This document shows positions 47,101-60,017 of a stretch of DNA of 64,000 nucleotides, in pieces (positions within the stretch are counted from its first letter, which is position 1; every line of letters starts with the position of its first letter). The notes under the pieces were generated by a model. That model worked only from the letters and a program-made list of their open reading frames with translations. It was not told the DNA's origin and did not search any database. Source of the DNA: Telopea speciosissima (lineage: Eukaryota; Streptophyta; Magnoliopsida; Proteales; Proteaceae). The stretch is taken from NCBI RefSeq assembly GCF_018873765.1, contig NC_057925.1, positions 43,679,010 through 43,743,009 of the forward strand, written 5' to 3'. The position numbers were made by a program, and so were the translations under genes.

Positions 47101-47798
47101 CTTGGAAATTTTGGAGTTAACAAATTTAAGTTTGATAAATTAGGGAACTACAAAAAACGATGATATTCCATCGAGTTCGAATTGGGAGTTGGATTCCATC
47201 ACGCTCATACCTAAAGTCCATTTTATCATATTAATGCTTTATGGTAGTTCGGTGGATAAGTTGTCCACATCATCATTTATCAATAGTTGGAAAACTCAAA
47301 CTAATCTCATATTTCCATATATTGTTTTAGAGGTTACTGGAAAATCTTTCAAATGAGCTTAACATGAACTCAAACAAGAATCATTTAATGATAGAGAGAA
47401 AGGGAGAGGGAAATCCATATATGGTTGAGCCTACAGTTGAGATACGCTACCAAATTAATAAGTGTGTTGGCATATGATATTTTTCCATGTGTTTTGGTGA
47501 TGATTTAAACATGATTGTGATGGTTCTTGGGAATACTTATCTTATTTGTTAAAGGGTTCAACTTGTCGTTACTAATGCGGTGAACTGAGAAGTTGTAACC
47601 TTTTTTTTGTTGCTCCTTATCTTATACTCAAAAGTTGTTAAGATAGGGACAAAAGAGAGTTTTCAAATAAGTTGAACGTGACTTATCATTATGAGTTGTT
47701 ATTGTCTATATGAAATGACATAATTTACTGCCCTTATTTGGGAAAAAAGAATATGTTATCATCAAAGGGCAAAAAAGTATAATTACTACTTATTTTTC

Positions 47799-47819
47799 AC
47801 CTCAGAATAATTAATGCTC
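47799..47819 (+). repeat. 21-bp direct repeat, left of the viral block
   Basis: The 21 bases at 47799-47819, beginning ACCTCAGAATAATT, are identical to 55710-55730. They bracket the whole caulimovirid insertion. Confidence 0.85.
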
Positions 47820-47827
47820 GTTTCCAC

Positions 47828-47840
47828 TGGTATCAGAGCC
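47828..47840 (+). other. Primer-binding site (Met tRNA) of the viral copy
   Basis: TGGTATCAGAGCC follows the terminal TTTCCAC. Caulimovirids start minus-strand DNA synthesis from this site. Confidence 0.85.
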
Positions 47841-49128
47841 ATAGCCTGAAATAATAGGCTCGTTTATTGTGCTCTTCACCTACTTTAAGTGATTTCTCAT
47901 TTTTTTTACGAAGAAAAGGTTGGGTAAACTAACTTTGGACCGCTCGGAAGGGCGGACGGAGTGTAAGACCGGTGATCGGCGGTGTACCACTAGTTAGTGC
48001 CTTTTTCGGTTCAAAAGCGGTAAAATGCACTTTTAAAAGGGGATAGTGCCATTGATGGACCAATTAAATCGGACCATGTCTTCAAGTACCATTGAGGGTG
48101 GAGTTCAAACTCGATATTATCGGTAGTGATGAACTTAGGAGGGATAACCACCTCCAAAATGGACCATCCCAAAGATTCGACCAAACAAGTTTATAAACAA
48201 GACATGCGCTTCACTTGAAGCTATCGATGCGATTGAACAAGCAGATTGACTTTAGTCGGAGGCGCATGAAATATGCCTCTTCAACCCAACAACCCTTCAG
48301 CAGTTAAAACAAAAATATAACTATCTGCATATAGGTTTAATCCAAGTTGCGGTAAAGCCCCTCCGTAGGGAAGGGCTAAACACATCCATCCTCCTGGCAT
48401 TAAGAGACGCGAGTTTACGAACTTTGATGACTCCCTCATAGGAGCCATTGAAACCGGCATGTGCTACGGACGATCCATTTTAATTGTTACCCGGATATCA
48501 ATTTACCCTTAAAAGATGCTAACATACTAGACTCTTTAAAAATTAACTTCAAGTCCCATGGCTACAATATGAAGCACTGGATCAATACCCATGCTTGATA
48601 GTCCATAGGATCCGGTATAAGGCCATGAAAAAATCTCGAGGACCTAGGGCCCTCCAGAAATACGAAAAAGGATACACCAAGTTCGTAGAAAGCGGACTTT
48701 GCTCATGCCAGGGCAATTTTACCCGAGAATGACTAAATGGGATGACATTGCCTTCCCGGATGAATGGAAACTTCAGGTTCAAGTGCCAGGCCACGGATAG
48801 AAAATAAAGAGGTAGAATACATAACCCGAACATGTGATGGCGAGGTGTCCATCGGGTTTGTTAGAAACCAGCCTAAGGACAAAGAACCTGCTGAGTCTTC
48901 ATCAGAAGACCCCGATAAGAAAAATCATTGAACAACTTTGCGAGCTTCGTACTCGGGCACACCCTCAAAGTATGCCACTCATCGAACTAGTAACTTAACG
49001 GGAATTAGACAACATGGAGGCATCCTTAGAGGGATGTATGATGAATTTAAAAGTTTAGAAAATCTAAGTGATGGATCAAACCAGGATGAAAGCAGTCCAC
49101 AAGGCCAAACTCCCCATCCTTCTCCCGG
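47841..49128 (+). pseudogene. Viral 5' region, where a movement protein would be expected
   Basis: About 1.3 kb between the primer site and the coat-protein part. Frames are broken every 20-80 codons. In the family this segment holds the leader and then the movement protein that carries virions through plasmodesmata. I could not see a diagnostic movement-protein motif, so the assignment rests on order alone. Confidence 0.35.
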
Positions 49129-50916
49129 ATGGAGCCACCGAGTAGGAAAGGTAGGAGTAATAATAAGCGAACAAGAGTTGAAATAGACAAACCAATGTTA
49201 AGAAAAGATTTTGATCTTCCAATAAATAAAGACAAGAAAGAATGGTTTTTAAAAACACTACTTGAGACCAACAAGCTAAAATCGAGAGAACATTGGTATG
49301 AACAAATGAACAAACATAGAACCAACATAATATTCTTCACCTACCTAGACATTTACGCCCGATTACCATGGGTTAGAATACCCATTTGAAAACATAGCCC
49401 CAACCCAGGAAGACTACAACTCTCGGATATGAGATAAAGATGAGGAGATTGAATCCATTCATCCTCCCTATAACATAATCAAGATAAAAGCAGAGCAACG
49501 AGAGACCATAGGAGCACCTTGCGGATCAACATCGGGAAACAGGAGCGACAAAAATTAATCAGTCTAGCAAACTATTCAAACCAGCACCTCCTAACCATAG
49601 GAAGACAGCTAAATAGGATAGAGAACATAGTACAAACAAAACCCAGTACTTCCCGGGAATTTCACCATCCGAGGAACACCCAAGTACTCGGAGGCATAGG
49701 CCTCTATTCATACCTCATAACATAAGCTTGAGATCTACAAAAGCTTTGAATAGAGTGATGCATTGAAAGAAATTGAAGCAGGCTCAAAGGCTTAGTAATA
49801 CCAGAGACACCAAACAAGGAATCCCAAGACTCGCGGTGCCAAGTCGATGTAATAAGGTCTCAAGAAAATAAACCCGAGTTCCATACATAGGATTGAAGAA
49901 GACTATTACCAAAGGTCAAGCCAAAACCCGAGTTTTTAGATCTACAAATAGAGAACAGGGAATGTATCCCCAGGCCTCTTATCAAGTGGCGTAATCTATG
50001 AATGGAACATAGCGGCATGTCGAATATAACATCAAAAATAAGTTACATGAGATGACAATGGTAGCAAATGCCTAGGATAAAAGAAACTTCGATCGGCGAT
50101 GGCCGATCTTCTAGTCTCGAGGCTTTACGAGGCCAATTAAAAGGATGGTGGGACTTCGTCCTAACCCAAGAATAAAGAATAGCAATCCTGTATGCGATGA
50201 TTGATGACCAAGGAGAAGTAATCCAAGATAGGAATGGACCTATTGAGGATGCGGTAAATACACTCATCTTCAACTTAACCAAACATTTCCTAGGAGATCC
50301 ATCTAAACTCAAAGATAGATCCATTTGAACAATTATCAAACCTAAAATGAGAAAATTACATGACCTTAAGTGGTACAAAGATATCTTCATGACGGGAGTT
50401 ATGTCCAGGGAAGATGCAAATCTCCCATTCGGAAAGAAAAATTCCTAACAGGCCTCCCAGAATATTTTCGAGAAAAGATAAAACGGCGAGAAAAGAGAAC
50501 AACGGAGAAATTCCCTACGACAGTTACACTTATGGGGAATTAAATAGTATCATCCACGAAGAAGCAATGTCTCTTTGTACGGACCTAAGACTAGCCCAAC
50601 AAATGAAAAAGAAAATAAGTCCTATAGAAAAGAACTAGGAGGGTTACGTGAGCAGTATGGGTTCCGCCCAAAATCGGAGAAGAAACATAAAAGGAAATCC
50701 CATAAATTCAAAGAATCATCCAAGCATTACAAAGAAGATAAGTATAAAAAACATGAACCAAATAAGTACTATTTAAAATCAAGGTTCAATAAGAAAAAGC
50801 GGTTCAACCAAACCAAAGCCACGAGAAGAACCAAAAAGGATGATACCAAAACTACCTCGAGAAAAACCCAAAGGTTGTTTTAACTGTGGGAAACCAGGCC
50901 ACATAGCCAAATCTGT
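49129..50916 (+). pseudogene. Viral coat-protein region with zinc knuckle
   Basis: Charged N-terminal parts (49129-49389) are followed by a core near 50080-50400 and a very basic Lys/Arg-rich tail (50640-50870). Then comes a CCHC knuckle at 50876-50914, with Cys-Phe-Asn-Cys-Gly-Lys-Pro-Gly-His. The last Cys of the knuckle is only reached by a one-base shift. A basic tail plus CCHC is the typical end of caulimovirid capsid proteins, where it binds the RNA pregenome. At least several stops interrupt the region. Confidence 0.7.
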
Positions 50917-51519
50917 AGAATAGCCAAAAGGGTTAGCTTACTTAGCACGGACCAGTACCGAAAAAATATTCGAAATATTCGCTAAGTCGACTCGAGAGGA
51001 TTTGGACTCGGAAGAAGAAGTCTTCTATGAGGCCATCAACCAAATAAACCAAGATCAAGACTCAAAGTCCGAGTAGCGGTGACACAGAACCGGATGCGGT
51101 TGCATGCAAGCGCATAACCTCTGCCATAAAAGCGAATGCTCTGCACCACAGTGACGACTCACGAAATCAAATCCATTGGCATGATAAGACAATCCTTCTT
51201 TGATGCCATTGAACAAATAGCGAGGCGTTCAAATTAGAAAGCGATTGCCTCGAAGAAGCCGGACAAGCTTTAGAAGAAAACAAAGAAAGACCTAAGGCTT
51301 ATGATATAAACCAGGTCTTCAAAGGTTTGAACAAAGAAAGGCGCAAGTAATTGAGAAAACACTAGAATAACAAATCGGAAGTTACTACCCAAGATTTAAA
51401 AAGAGAAATAAAAGAAGTAAAAGCTGAGTTAATTAAACTAAAAGGAAAGTCAAAACAAAGTCGGGAAGAACCGAACCAGGACAAGAATCGGGCTCCCAAA
51501 ATTTCATAGCAAGCATATA

Positions 51520-51890
51520 TACTTCTCCCCAAAAATGGCATGTAAAGGTCAAATTAACCATAGGCTCTTCCTATAAGTTTTCTTGAGTAGCCCTCATAGA
51601 CTCGGGAGCCCGGTGGCTGTATCCAAGAAGGAATAATTCCAACCCAGATTACCAAAAAGCGCAGAGGCTTACCACGGCCGGTGGTGAATACATGAATGTT
51701 CAGTACAAATTACGAAGTACATATATGCAATCGGGGCATATGCTTCAAACAAGCCTTTATCCTAGTAAAGAATCTAGATGGACAGGTAATTCTAGGACAA
51801 CCATTCATAGAATTAATTAAACCCTTTAAAGTAACCAACAAAGGCTTAACCACCAAGATAGGCAAACAAAGAATTACGTTTGAATTTTAG
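51520..51890 (+). pseudogene. Viral aspartic protease region
   Basis: The active-site triplet with its context, ALIDSGA, is at 51590-51610. A later open piece (51696-51890) has the hydrophobic pattern ending in LGQPFIE, as in retropepsins. The protease cuts the viral polyprotein. The frame changes between the two parts, so no working enzyme can be made. Confidence 0.7.
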
Positions 51891-52099
51891 AACCTTCGGA
51901 CCTAGAACAAATAGGACGAGCAAAAGCTGCATCTATAACAAAGGATCCTACCATTAGAAGTATAAAAGCCAAAGAAAGACACCTAAGTCATTTAAAAAAT
52001 GAAATCATGCACATCAAGACTGCGGAACAATTACAAGAACAGCCAATAAAAATCCAGGTTGATAGATTAAGAACCCGGTTCGAAGATAATCTATGTTAG

Positions 52100-52960
52100 A
52101 ATTCCACGATGCTTTTTGGCACGGAGAAAAGACACATAGTAAAATTACCATACGAAAAGGAATTCTCGAGAAAAAACATTCCAACCAAGGCCAGGCCCAT
52201 TCAAATGAGCCGGGAACTTCAAGAGACTGCAAAAAGAAATCCAAGAGTTATTAAATAAAAACCTCATTAGAAGCTGACAAGTCTCCCTGGAGTTGTCTTG
52301 CCTTCTATGTAAACAAGAATGCGAGAAATAGAAAGAGGAGCACCAAGATTGGTCATAAATTATAAGCCCCTTAATGATGTCCTACAATGGATTAGATACC
52401 CAATCCCTAACAAGAAAGACCTACTCCAAAAAATTCACAAAGCCAAGATCTTTTCAAAGTTTGACTTAAAGTCGGATATTGGCAAATCCAGGTTCATGAA
52501 CAAGACAAATACAAAACAGCCTTCACCACACCCTTTGGTCATTACGAATGGAATGTAATGCCATTTGGTCTAAAAATGCCCCAAGTGAATTCCAAAACAT
52601 AATGAATGATATATTCAACCCGACGATAGTCACGCAATAGTTTACATAGATGATGTCTTAATATTCTCGGACACCATAGACCAGACACTTTAAGCACCTT
52701 AGAAACTTCTACCAAGTAGTCAAAACCAATGGGCTAGTACTATCGAAAAAGAAGATGGACCTATTCCAAACTAAAATTAGGTTCTTAGGCCATTACATAC
52801 ATCGGGAACCATCATTCCCATAGAAAGGACAATGGTCTTTGCGGAAAAGTTTCTGATGAAATCCTAGAAAAGAAGCGATTGCGAGAGATTTCTAGGAAGC
52901 CTAAATTATGTTAGAGACTTCCTCCCGGAATAAGTAAGACTGTGAACCTCTGTACCAAAG
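52100..52960 (+). pseudogene. Viral reverse transcriptase region
   Basis: A readable piece (52319-52490) has RLVINYKPLND followed by RYPIPNK and [10 protein letters not shown], covering the first RT motifs with the catalytic Asp. The YIDDV box is at 52643-52657. The fold and motif spacing are those of Caulimoviridae rather than gypsy, which lacks the PRLVINYKPLN-type context. At least four frame breaks are seen, including one just after the FDLKS block. Confidence 0.85.
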
Positions 52961-53079
52961 ACTCAAAAGAAACAACCAGCCTGGTGTGAGACCCATACCA
53001 AGGCCGTTCAAGATATCAAGAAACTAGTAAAAGAAATCCCCTGTCTAGTTGGCAAACCCGGACCTCCCAAAAATTGTTG

Positions 53080-53458
53080 AGGCGATGCCTCCGACCTAGG
53101 ATATGGAGGAGTCCTCAAAGCAGTTGACCAAGGGAAGGAAACCTTGGTTCGATATACGGACTATGGAACCAAGCCCAGGAAGAATTACAGTACCATTAAA
53201 AGGAAATTTTATCGATTAGTCTTATGCATTGAAATTTGAGTGATTTACTAAACAAAAGATTTTTAGTAAGAGTTGATTGCGTGCAGACCAAACAAGTTTT
53301 AAAAATGATGTTCAAAATATTGCATCAAAACAGATTTTTGCAAGATGACAAGCACTCTTATCAAGCTTTGATTTTGAAATAGAACACATAAAAGGAGAAA
53401 TGAATTCCATCACTGATTTTCTCACAAGGGAATTTTTGCAGGGACCAGAGTCATTTCG
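53080..53458 (+). pseudogene. Viral RNase H region
   Basis: The Asp-Ala-Ser-like start (GDASDLGYGG, 53092-53121) and later NYSTIKRKF, then FDFEIEHIKGEMNS and DFLTRE at the end are the RNase H order of this family. TGA and TAA codons interrupt. It would remove the RNA strand after reverse transcription. Confidence 0.75.
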
Positions 53459-53464
53459 GTAATC

Positions 53465-54590
53465 ATGGCTCCTAAGGAGCCTCCCGATCAAAAACAAAAT
53501 CCAAGAGCTCCTATGCAAAACCAGCCCCATCAAAACAATTGGTCTTGACCTCTTCCGAGTGTCCCATACAACCAAGTAGTAGCCACAAGCTCCACCCAAA
53601 TAGTCCCGACCACAAGAACCACCTCAATAGTGTCTAGGCCCGAGTACAACATCAGTATCCAAACCAAGTTTTACCCCAAAAGCCGGTACATCCAAAAGCG
53701 AGTACTACGAGGTCCTAGTATCCCTTGATGAACAACTTACCAAAGGCTGCCGGACCCCTAATGACATTGCCGGAGGGTATTTTTAAGGCTGGCAATACTA
53801 TACCTCAAGCAATGCAAAGTCCCAAGAATTCTATGAGTTCATCCTCATAGATACTGATTCCATCGAGGATCAAACAAAGCTTTGATAAAACGGACCCTAA
53901 GCTTGTGACCCACACATCGGTTACTATTCTCAAGATCCTCGGCACTACGATTGGGGTGCACACCCTTTACAACATAAGAAGTTCTCACAAAACTACCGAC
54001 CACAAGAGTACCACTTCTTTGATTACATCGATGCATGGCACCATGCATTCTTATACGAGAATCAGCAGAATAAGCACTCGTGGTTTTTACGCCCGATTAT
54101 AAATTCTCGATTCTATCGATCCTGGTTCCCAAAATGGTGGACCACTTACGGTCCAATCCTTGACATCTTACGAGATCCCATTTTTGAAGCCTATCATGTA
54201 TTTTGCAGCTGCTGAGCGGATCACGAGCGGCGGATCTCTTAAGGTTTTTATCACTGCAAACTTGCATGGATAATGTATTGGAATATGAGACCACCGGACA
54301 AGAGACCGATGAATGGTCCATTGAATCCCTCATCGGAGGATTGAGTAAAATGGTGGGATAAATGTGATCTCACAAAATGCTCCAAGGAAACCCTCATCAA
54401 AGCCCTTAGCAAGTCCAAGGACAAAGCCCAAATTACAGGCCCAACTAAGGCCCGATTAACGAGCTCGGCAAAATCCAAGTCGGCTGACAGAAGCTCGACT
54501 TGAAGCCCGGCAAGCGAAATCGCAGCCCAGCGGCCGCAATAGAATCTGAAGAAGAAGAAGCCCATTCGGAAGGGCCCATTCTAGTGTAGG
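53465..54590 (+). pseudogene. Second viral ORF, function unknown
   Basis: An ATG at 53465 follows the end of RNase H by a few bases and opens MAPKEPPDQKQNPRAPM. Fragments in changing frames extend to about 54590, with a Lys/Glu-rich end (IESEEEEAHSEGPI). I recognise no domain. A separate ORF after RNase H occurs in florendoviruses and some other caulimovirids; in several genera the ORF in this place is a translation transactivator, but no evidence for that is seen here. Confidence 0.5.
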
Positions 54591-54799
54591 ATCCATTGGG
54601 CGCATCTCCATCAAGGAGAATACGCCCAAGATCCCAACAGTGAGCCGAAGAAGTAACGCAACAATTCTCCACCTCATCGGCCAAGTCCACAAGAAGAAAC
54701 TTGGGCCGCCTCGGAGACCCAGGAAGTAATCCGCCTATCACACCCTGGATTCCGGGTATATGGATCCTAGCCAATGGGCAATCCGGGCAACCCGAAAGG

Positions 54800-55620
54800 A
54801 AAAGGATGCCTACGTTAGTGTGACGTAAGGATAACTCCTATCACACTATTGCCACAACTCGGCAATTAAAATATTGAGTTTAAGCAGTGCGAACACAATG
54901 TGGAAAAGCGATCTGTCCCCAGATATGGAATGCCACGTGTCCCCACTACCGATCTGGAAGAATCTTTCTAGAAGACCCTTTTCAAGATGCCTTTCACAAG
55001 GCAAACGATGCAGATGTCGGCACATCCGTCCAAGTTGGGACCCTCCACCCGACATTTCTCAATCATCTTTCGGCCACGAGTAAAAGTTTGATTCCATTCT
55101 TCTTTCGGCAAAAAGGACAAAAGACGGGTGATTCACGGAGGCACCTCGTGATACGCAAGCCACTGCTCAAGACCCAAAAAGTCTACTTAAGACCGGACTT
55201 CGCAAGAAGGAAGGAGGAGTTTCGGAGAAGAGAACTCGGCTCTATCCTCTCCAGGTCTTCGTCAAGCATTTTAGTTTTCATTTTTATTTTTCAAGTTGTA
55301 AAAAGACTTGAACATCGAAGCACAAGTCCTGTCCTCAAGCCCCAATCTTGTAACCGGACTGTATCAAGCTTTCGTCCCCGATCAAGGCTTGCCTCCTGCA
55401 AGTAGTTACTATTAGTCTTCTCCCAAAACCAGTAAGTTATTTCCAAGACTTGAATGATATCAAGAATGTAATTGAGATCTCTGTAAAAGCACAAGTTTAT
55501 AAATTCTTCGCATTTTCTACTTATCTTCAAATCTCATAAGACCAAGTTTTATCATAAGTTTTTCCGCCTTATTTCCCTGAACACAGTCACACACACTGAG
55601 CACTCGTAGTACGATCCTTC
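54800..55620 (+). promoter_or_regulatory. Viral intergenic region with as-1-like element
   Basis: TGACGTAAGG at 54821-54830 resembles the as-1 site bound by TGA bZIP factors in caulimovirid promoters. The region after ORF2 would carry the full-length-RNA promoter and poly(A) signal. I could not fix a TATA box. Parts of it give long chance frames (54887-55405) without known motifs. Confidence 0.45.
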
Positions 55621-55709
55621 AGTTTCCACTCGTTTCAGGCTAAGTTCATCACCTCAGAATGATTTAAACATAATTAAGATAGGGATAATATATATATATA
55701 TTATTCCCT

Positions 55710-55730
55710 ACCTCAGAATAATTAATGCTC
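55710..55730 (+). repeat. 21-bp direct repeat, right of the viral block
   Basis: Identical to 47799-47819; between it and the viral end (55631-55709) lie 79 bases with a (TA)n run. A diverged third copy of its first 11 bases is at 55653-55665. Confidence 0.85.
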
Positions 55731-57628
55731 TTCCATCCAAAAAAATAAAATAAAATTTAATGCTCTGTGTTAATACTTTCAATAATCTTGAACTTTTAAA
55801 GCACTTCATGGACTCTAACAATCTATATGAGAATACTGAACATCTTCATTGATGATTAGCACTTCTAACAACTATATTTCTTGGAGTTTGAAGTTTCTTA
55901 CAAGGGGAAACCGAATGGAGTTAAACCATTCAAACTTGTTTAGAAGAACAAGATTGTCTTTAACATCTAGTTGATTGCTAATATAATAGGTTAATTTGAA
56001 TTAGACAATAAAAATCATACATATTAAAAAGCATCTGAATGAAAAGGACTCTAAAGGGTAATCTTGTATGATTCAAAGTGTGCTTGCAGGGTTATAGTTT
56101 TCAAGCTTGAAAGAATAAGCCATTGTTTGTTGTGTTTGAGCTTGTAGAAGCTATGTCTGTGTGTTGTGTACTTGTGAGAAGAAAATCCTAGGACCGAAGG
56201 ACAATGTTCTAGGTGGAAATCCCTTGGACTGAAGGACTGTATTCAGGGTGCTCAATCCGAAGGACTATGATTGAGAGGTGTAAGGCTTGGTTCCTGCCAG
56301 TGAAAGGAATCATAGATAGTGAAAATCTGTGATAAAAAAGATCAAGATAGTAAATGTAGGATCGATGAGGATCCGAACCACTCTAAATTGTTGGTGTCAT
56401 TGTCTCCATCTCTATCTTTGCTCTTGTTTCTTATTACTTGTATTGTTGTCTCTATTACCTGTCTTGCATACTAACATTGTGTTAAAGATCTTCAATCAAA
56501 AGAAGAATTTATTGTCACCCATTTCACTGCCCCTTTTGGGTGTGTCATACGATCCTACAATAATAGAAAGGGTTCCTATACAAGCATGGTAGAACTTTTT
56601 TCCAACTGGAATTATTCAAATAAAAGCAATCATGATGAAATAATCTCTCACTTTAATCATGTGTAATTATCTAAAAAAAAAAATAGGTTAATAATAATTG
56701 AAGTATTAAACGACATTTATTTTATGATGAAAATAGATAATATTTAACAAAATTTAATTATTTTTATCTTTGTTCCTTCTTTTTTTTGGGGAGGGGGGTA
56801 GGCTGAATTTTTCGTTGAATGATAAAATAAGATTAGAAGAGGATTTTACTTGGAATGATAAACTAATACTAGAGACTTCTAATTTTTATGCTTGTAGAGT
56901 GGAGATTTCTAATTCACTTCTCACATTGATGATATTCTTAAATTCCTATAAGTTTCTCTAAATACTAGAACATGGTACTTTCCCCTTTGCAATCCCGATC
57001 AAGATGCCTAACACTACTTTTTTTTTTTGGTAAGAGATGCCTAACTCTACTGAGTAGTAATTATAAAAGGACTTAGTCAACCTGAAACAAATGATTTTTT
57101 TTGCACCCAATTATGAGAATGGTATCAAAATAGTAGACGTTTTTTTTTCTAGACTAGCTGGACAAAATAATAAATGATTGAACAACCCTTATAGGAAGAT
57201 TTTTATTTGCCTGAATATTACAAAGTCGGAGGATTGAAGGATTTAGTCGTCCCTAAAAGGAAGATTTGTAGTTACCTGTGATATTACCTATGAATATCAC
57301 AAAATTGGTTAGAATATATATTTAGCAAATTAAAAAAATGATTTTACATTCATATACACTTCTTTTAGAGCCCCCCTCAAAAAGGGGAAAAAATCCAATG
57401 GTAAGAACAAATATTTGAATCTATGATATGACAAACTAAAATATTTGTCATGTGGTAGGTTGGATAAATGCTGAAATATTGGAACTTAAGGTTCTATGCT
57501 CATATGTAAGATTCAATAAAAAAAAATAAAAAAAAGAGTTAGCTAAGTGAAAAAATAAAGGATTTGATAAATCTGATGAAAAATAGTCAATCTAAACAAA
57601 TCATTGGATATCTAATTATCAAGATTGT
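55731..57628. other. No gene recognised
   Basis: AT-rich host DNA. A stretch at 56160-56330 with GGACCGAAGGAC and GGACTGAAGGAC repeats looks like old LTR or leader DNA but has no counterpart in the window. Confidence 0.35.
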
Positions 57629-58120
57629 TGTAGACCCTGAATTTTGTCACCCCCCCCCAATGATGATGACAACCGGATTTGAATTGATGAAGCTTCTTTC
57701 TCAAGAAGGCTAGACTCACTAACCAACCCCATCATGACCCCAATAAGGTTTGGATAAGTTTTTTAATGCAAAATGTTCAATACTAGCCAAGGGTGCTGGA
57801 GCATTAGTCAAAATGGTTGTTGGGGATTCCCCTGGCACCAAAATAAGATTAATCACTTTGAGTAAAATTAAAATATTTTTTTGACCCAAACTGGACAAAA
57901 ATTTTCACTTTTGGTTAGTACTCGAAAAGACGAATCCACGGTATATTGTGCATCAAAATCTGATACTCAGGTGGAAAACATGGTCCAAAACAGGCAAAAT
58001 ATTGATCTGAATAACATGGACCCACCTAGGATCCATAAATCTAAGAATCTAATTGGACCACCACTATTCTATGTATGGTTACATGGATACACATAGTGGT
58101 TCTCAAAGCATGAGGTGTTG
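57629..58120 (+). repeat. Possible start of a gypsy-type LTR
   Basis: TGTAGACCCTGAATTTTGTC followed by a C-run is a common beginning of plant gypsy LTRs. The far end and the element are not identifiable, so the extent is approximate and the call tentative. Confidence 0.35.
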
Positions 58121-60017
58121 GATAAGTTTTAAAGACTTTTTTAAATACCTAAAGGAGAATTATTAATGTAACAAGGGTCTGTTATTTATCCAAACATAAC
58201 AAGACACCATTACCCTCTTCAAACTACAGTTAAGGACATGATTAAGAATAAATTTATACAGATAATTGAGTAAATTCACATTCATTATTAAAATTAAAAA
58301 ACAAATAATGAAAACCAAGAACTTTAGCTAAATTTTTTTAACAAAGGGTTAAGAAGTAATTGAACACAACCCACCGGGCACCGTCCCATCTTCCCAGCTA
58401 ACCAACATCTCTCGTCTTCAACCATAAACAACCCGGGCACAAAAAAAAAAAAAACCCATGAACAACCCAACCTCTCTCACTTGCTTCCGACAAAGCTAAA
58501 CGTCCCTACAAAGAATGTCGCTGCAATATTCTATCCTTGTAGGTAGTTGTCTGGCGAATCATCTCCTTCCTTGAGAATTGAAAATCTGGGACTAAGTCTC
58601 TGAGAGCGGGACTGAGTCTCTGAGAGTGCACTGAGCAAAGAAGACTATTGTATTGTTAAATTCAAAATTTAGGGAAATATTTAGAACCCTGTTATCTACA
58701 CTCTTAAAATCCTCCACTCACTGTAAAACCCCTCATCCTATATTCCGTGATCCACACCCCCATCTCATCCTCTATGTTCCTCCATAAGGTATGTAGATCA
58801 AATGGTCTACTCGCATTTCAGTTTTCTTCCGAAATTAACTCTCTTAAAATCCTCTACTCTATGTATGGTCCCTTGCTCCGCATTCTCTTTGCTAGCTTGT
58901 TACCGAGATCTAAAGTGGGTGGGGCAAACCTCAACGCATGAAACACCACCTCATACAACACAATAGGAAATAAGAGAATTAATGAATGGAAAAAAGAAAA
59001 AAAAAAAAACCTTGGTTGTTAGCCACGGTTGCGGTGAGAGGCCTAGGTGCAAGTGAGAGACTCAAACCATCTATCTCCTTCTTCTCTATTTTCTATTTTA
59101 TTATTCATCTTCTGTTTTATTGTTCTACGGAACACCTGTTACTGAGTAAAATTCAAAGTCCTGGAAGTATTGTTGAACTTTTTGTTCAGACCCTTCAAGA
59201 TCTGTCCATCGAGTTCCATAAGAAGACTTTACGATCATATTCATCCTTGTGGTTCTCTGTTATTGAAGAATTCTGCAGAGATTTTCAAGTGGCTGTAACT
59301 CTTGATCCAACCAGGTTTTGTCAGTATAATAACCTCGTTGAACCTTTCATTTGATATCTCAGTATCCAACCTTCGACTGAAACATCAATTCCATCCTAAC
59401 AACTATTTGTTATTTCTAGTGACTGTTAAATTTTTGGTTATTTAACCTATTTCCTACCTTGCGAAATACTTTAAATTGTTGATGGATTTACATTTCAAGC
59501 CTACTGTTAATGGAACAGTAGGCTTCTTCCTAATCCATCTAAGCACCGGAGAGAGTGACTTCAAGGAGAGCTCAGTCCCTGTTGTCGCTTGCAGAAACAA
59601 CGCCTGAGAAACGAGAGAATGAGTAAGACAAGGAATATGATGAAATGACAAAAATACCATTTTAAATATCAATTTATAACAAATCATTAGATTTTAATAA
59701 AAGAAAATGAAATGTCTATTTTATCCCTCATAATTGATGCTTCAATGTTCAATTGCTATTGTTTATTGGTCTTTTCACCATTTTGATATTTTTTCAGACG
59801 TACCCTACCCTTGTTACATGAATAGCATCCCATATCTAAAAGATTTTTTTAAAATCTGATCTATAAATAAGATCCATCTCTTTCCTTTTAAAAAAAGCAA
59901 ATGTGTGGAAGCTTTCTTCATTCTCTTCTTGGTTTTGAAAAAGACCGCAAAAGGATAGTCTTACTTTTTCTATTTAAGAGGGGAGGAGGGGTATTTATGG
60001 AAATAAAATAAACATGT
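58121..60017. other. No gene recognised
   Basis: A-runs at 58440-58455 and 58992-59010, short frames only. No motif found. Confidence 0.35.

Larger units (their letters stand above)
47820..55630 (+). mobile_element. Endogenous pararetrovirus (Caulimoviridae), near genome length
   Basis: Starts at the Met-tRNA primer site region (TGGTATCAGAGCC, 47828-47840), which is base 1 of circular caulimovirid genomes. It passes through coat-protein, protease, RT and RNase H regions in the right order, then a separate downstream ORF and a promoter-like region, and ends with GTTTCCACT at 55622-55630. The same nine bases are at 47820-47828. Thus the copy equals one circle opened at the primer site, about 7.8 kb, the usual genome size. 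No integrase and no LTR are present, as expected of these viruses, which integrate only by accident. Stops and frameshifts occur throughout, so it is a dead fossil. The extra ORF after RNase H suggests a florendovirus-like lineage. Confidence 0.85.

Noticed and set aside
54887..55405. 172-codon frame behind the viral ORF2
   Set aside because: Lies in the viral regulatory region and shows no motif; may be chance.
47820..55630. Reading the block as a gypsy retrotransposon
   Set aside because: No integrase and no LTRs; the RT context, basic tail plus CCHC coat end and primer-site redundancy fit Caulimoviridae.
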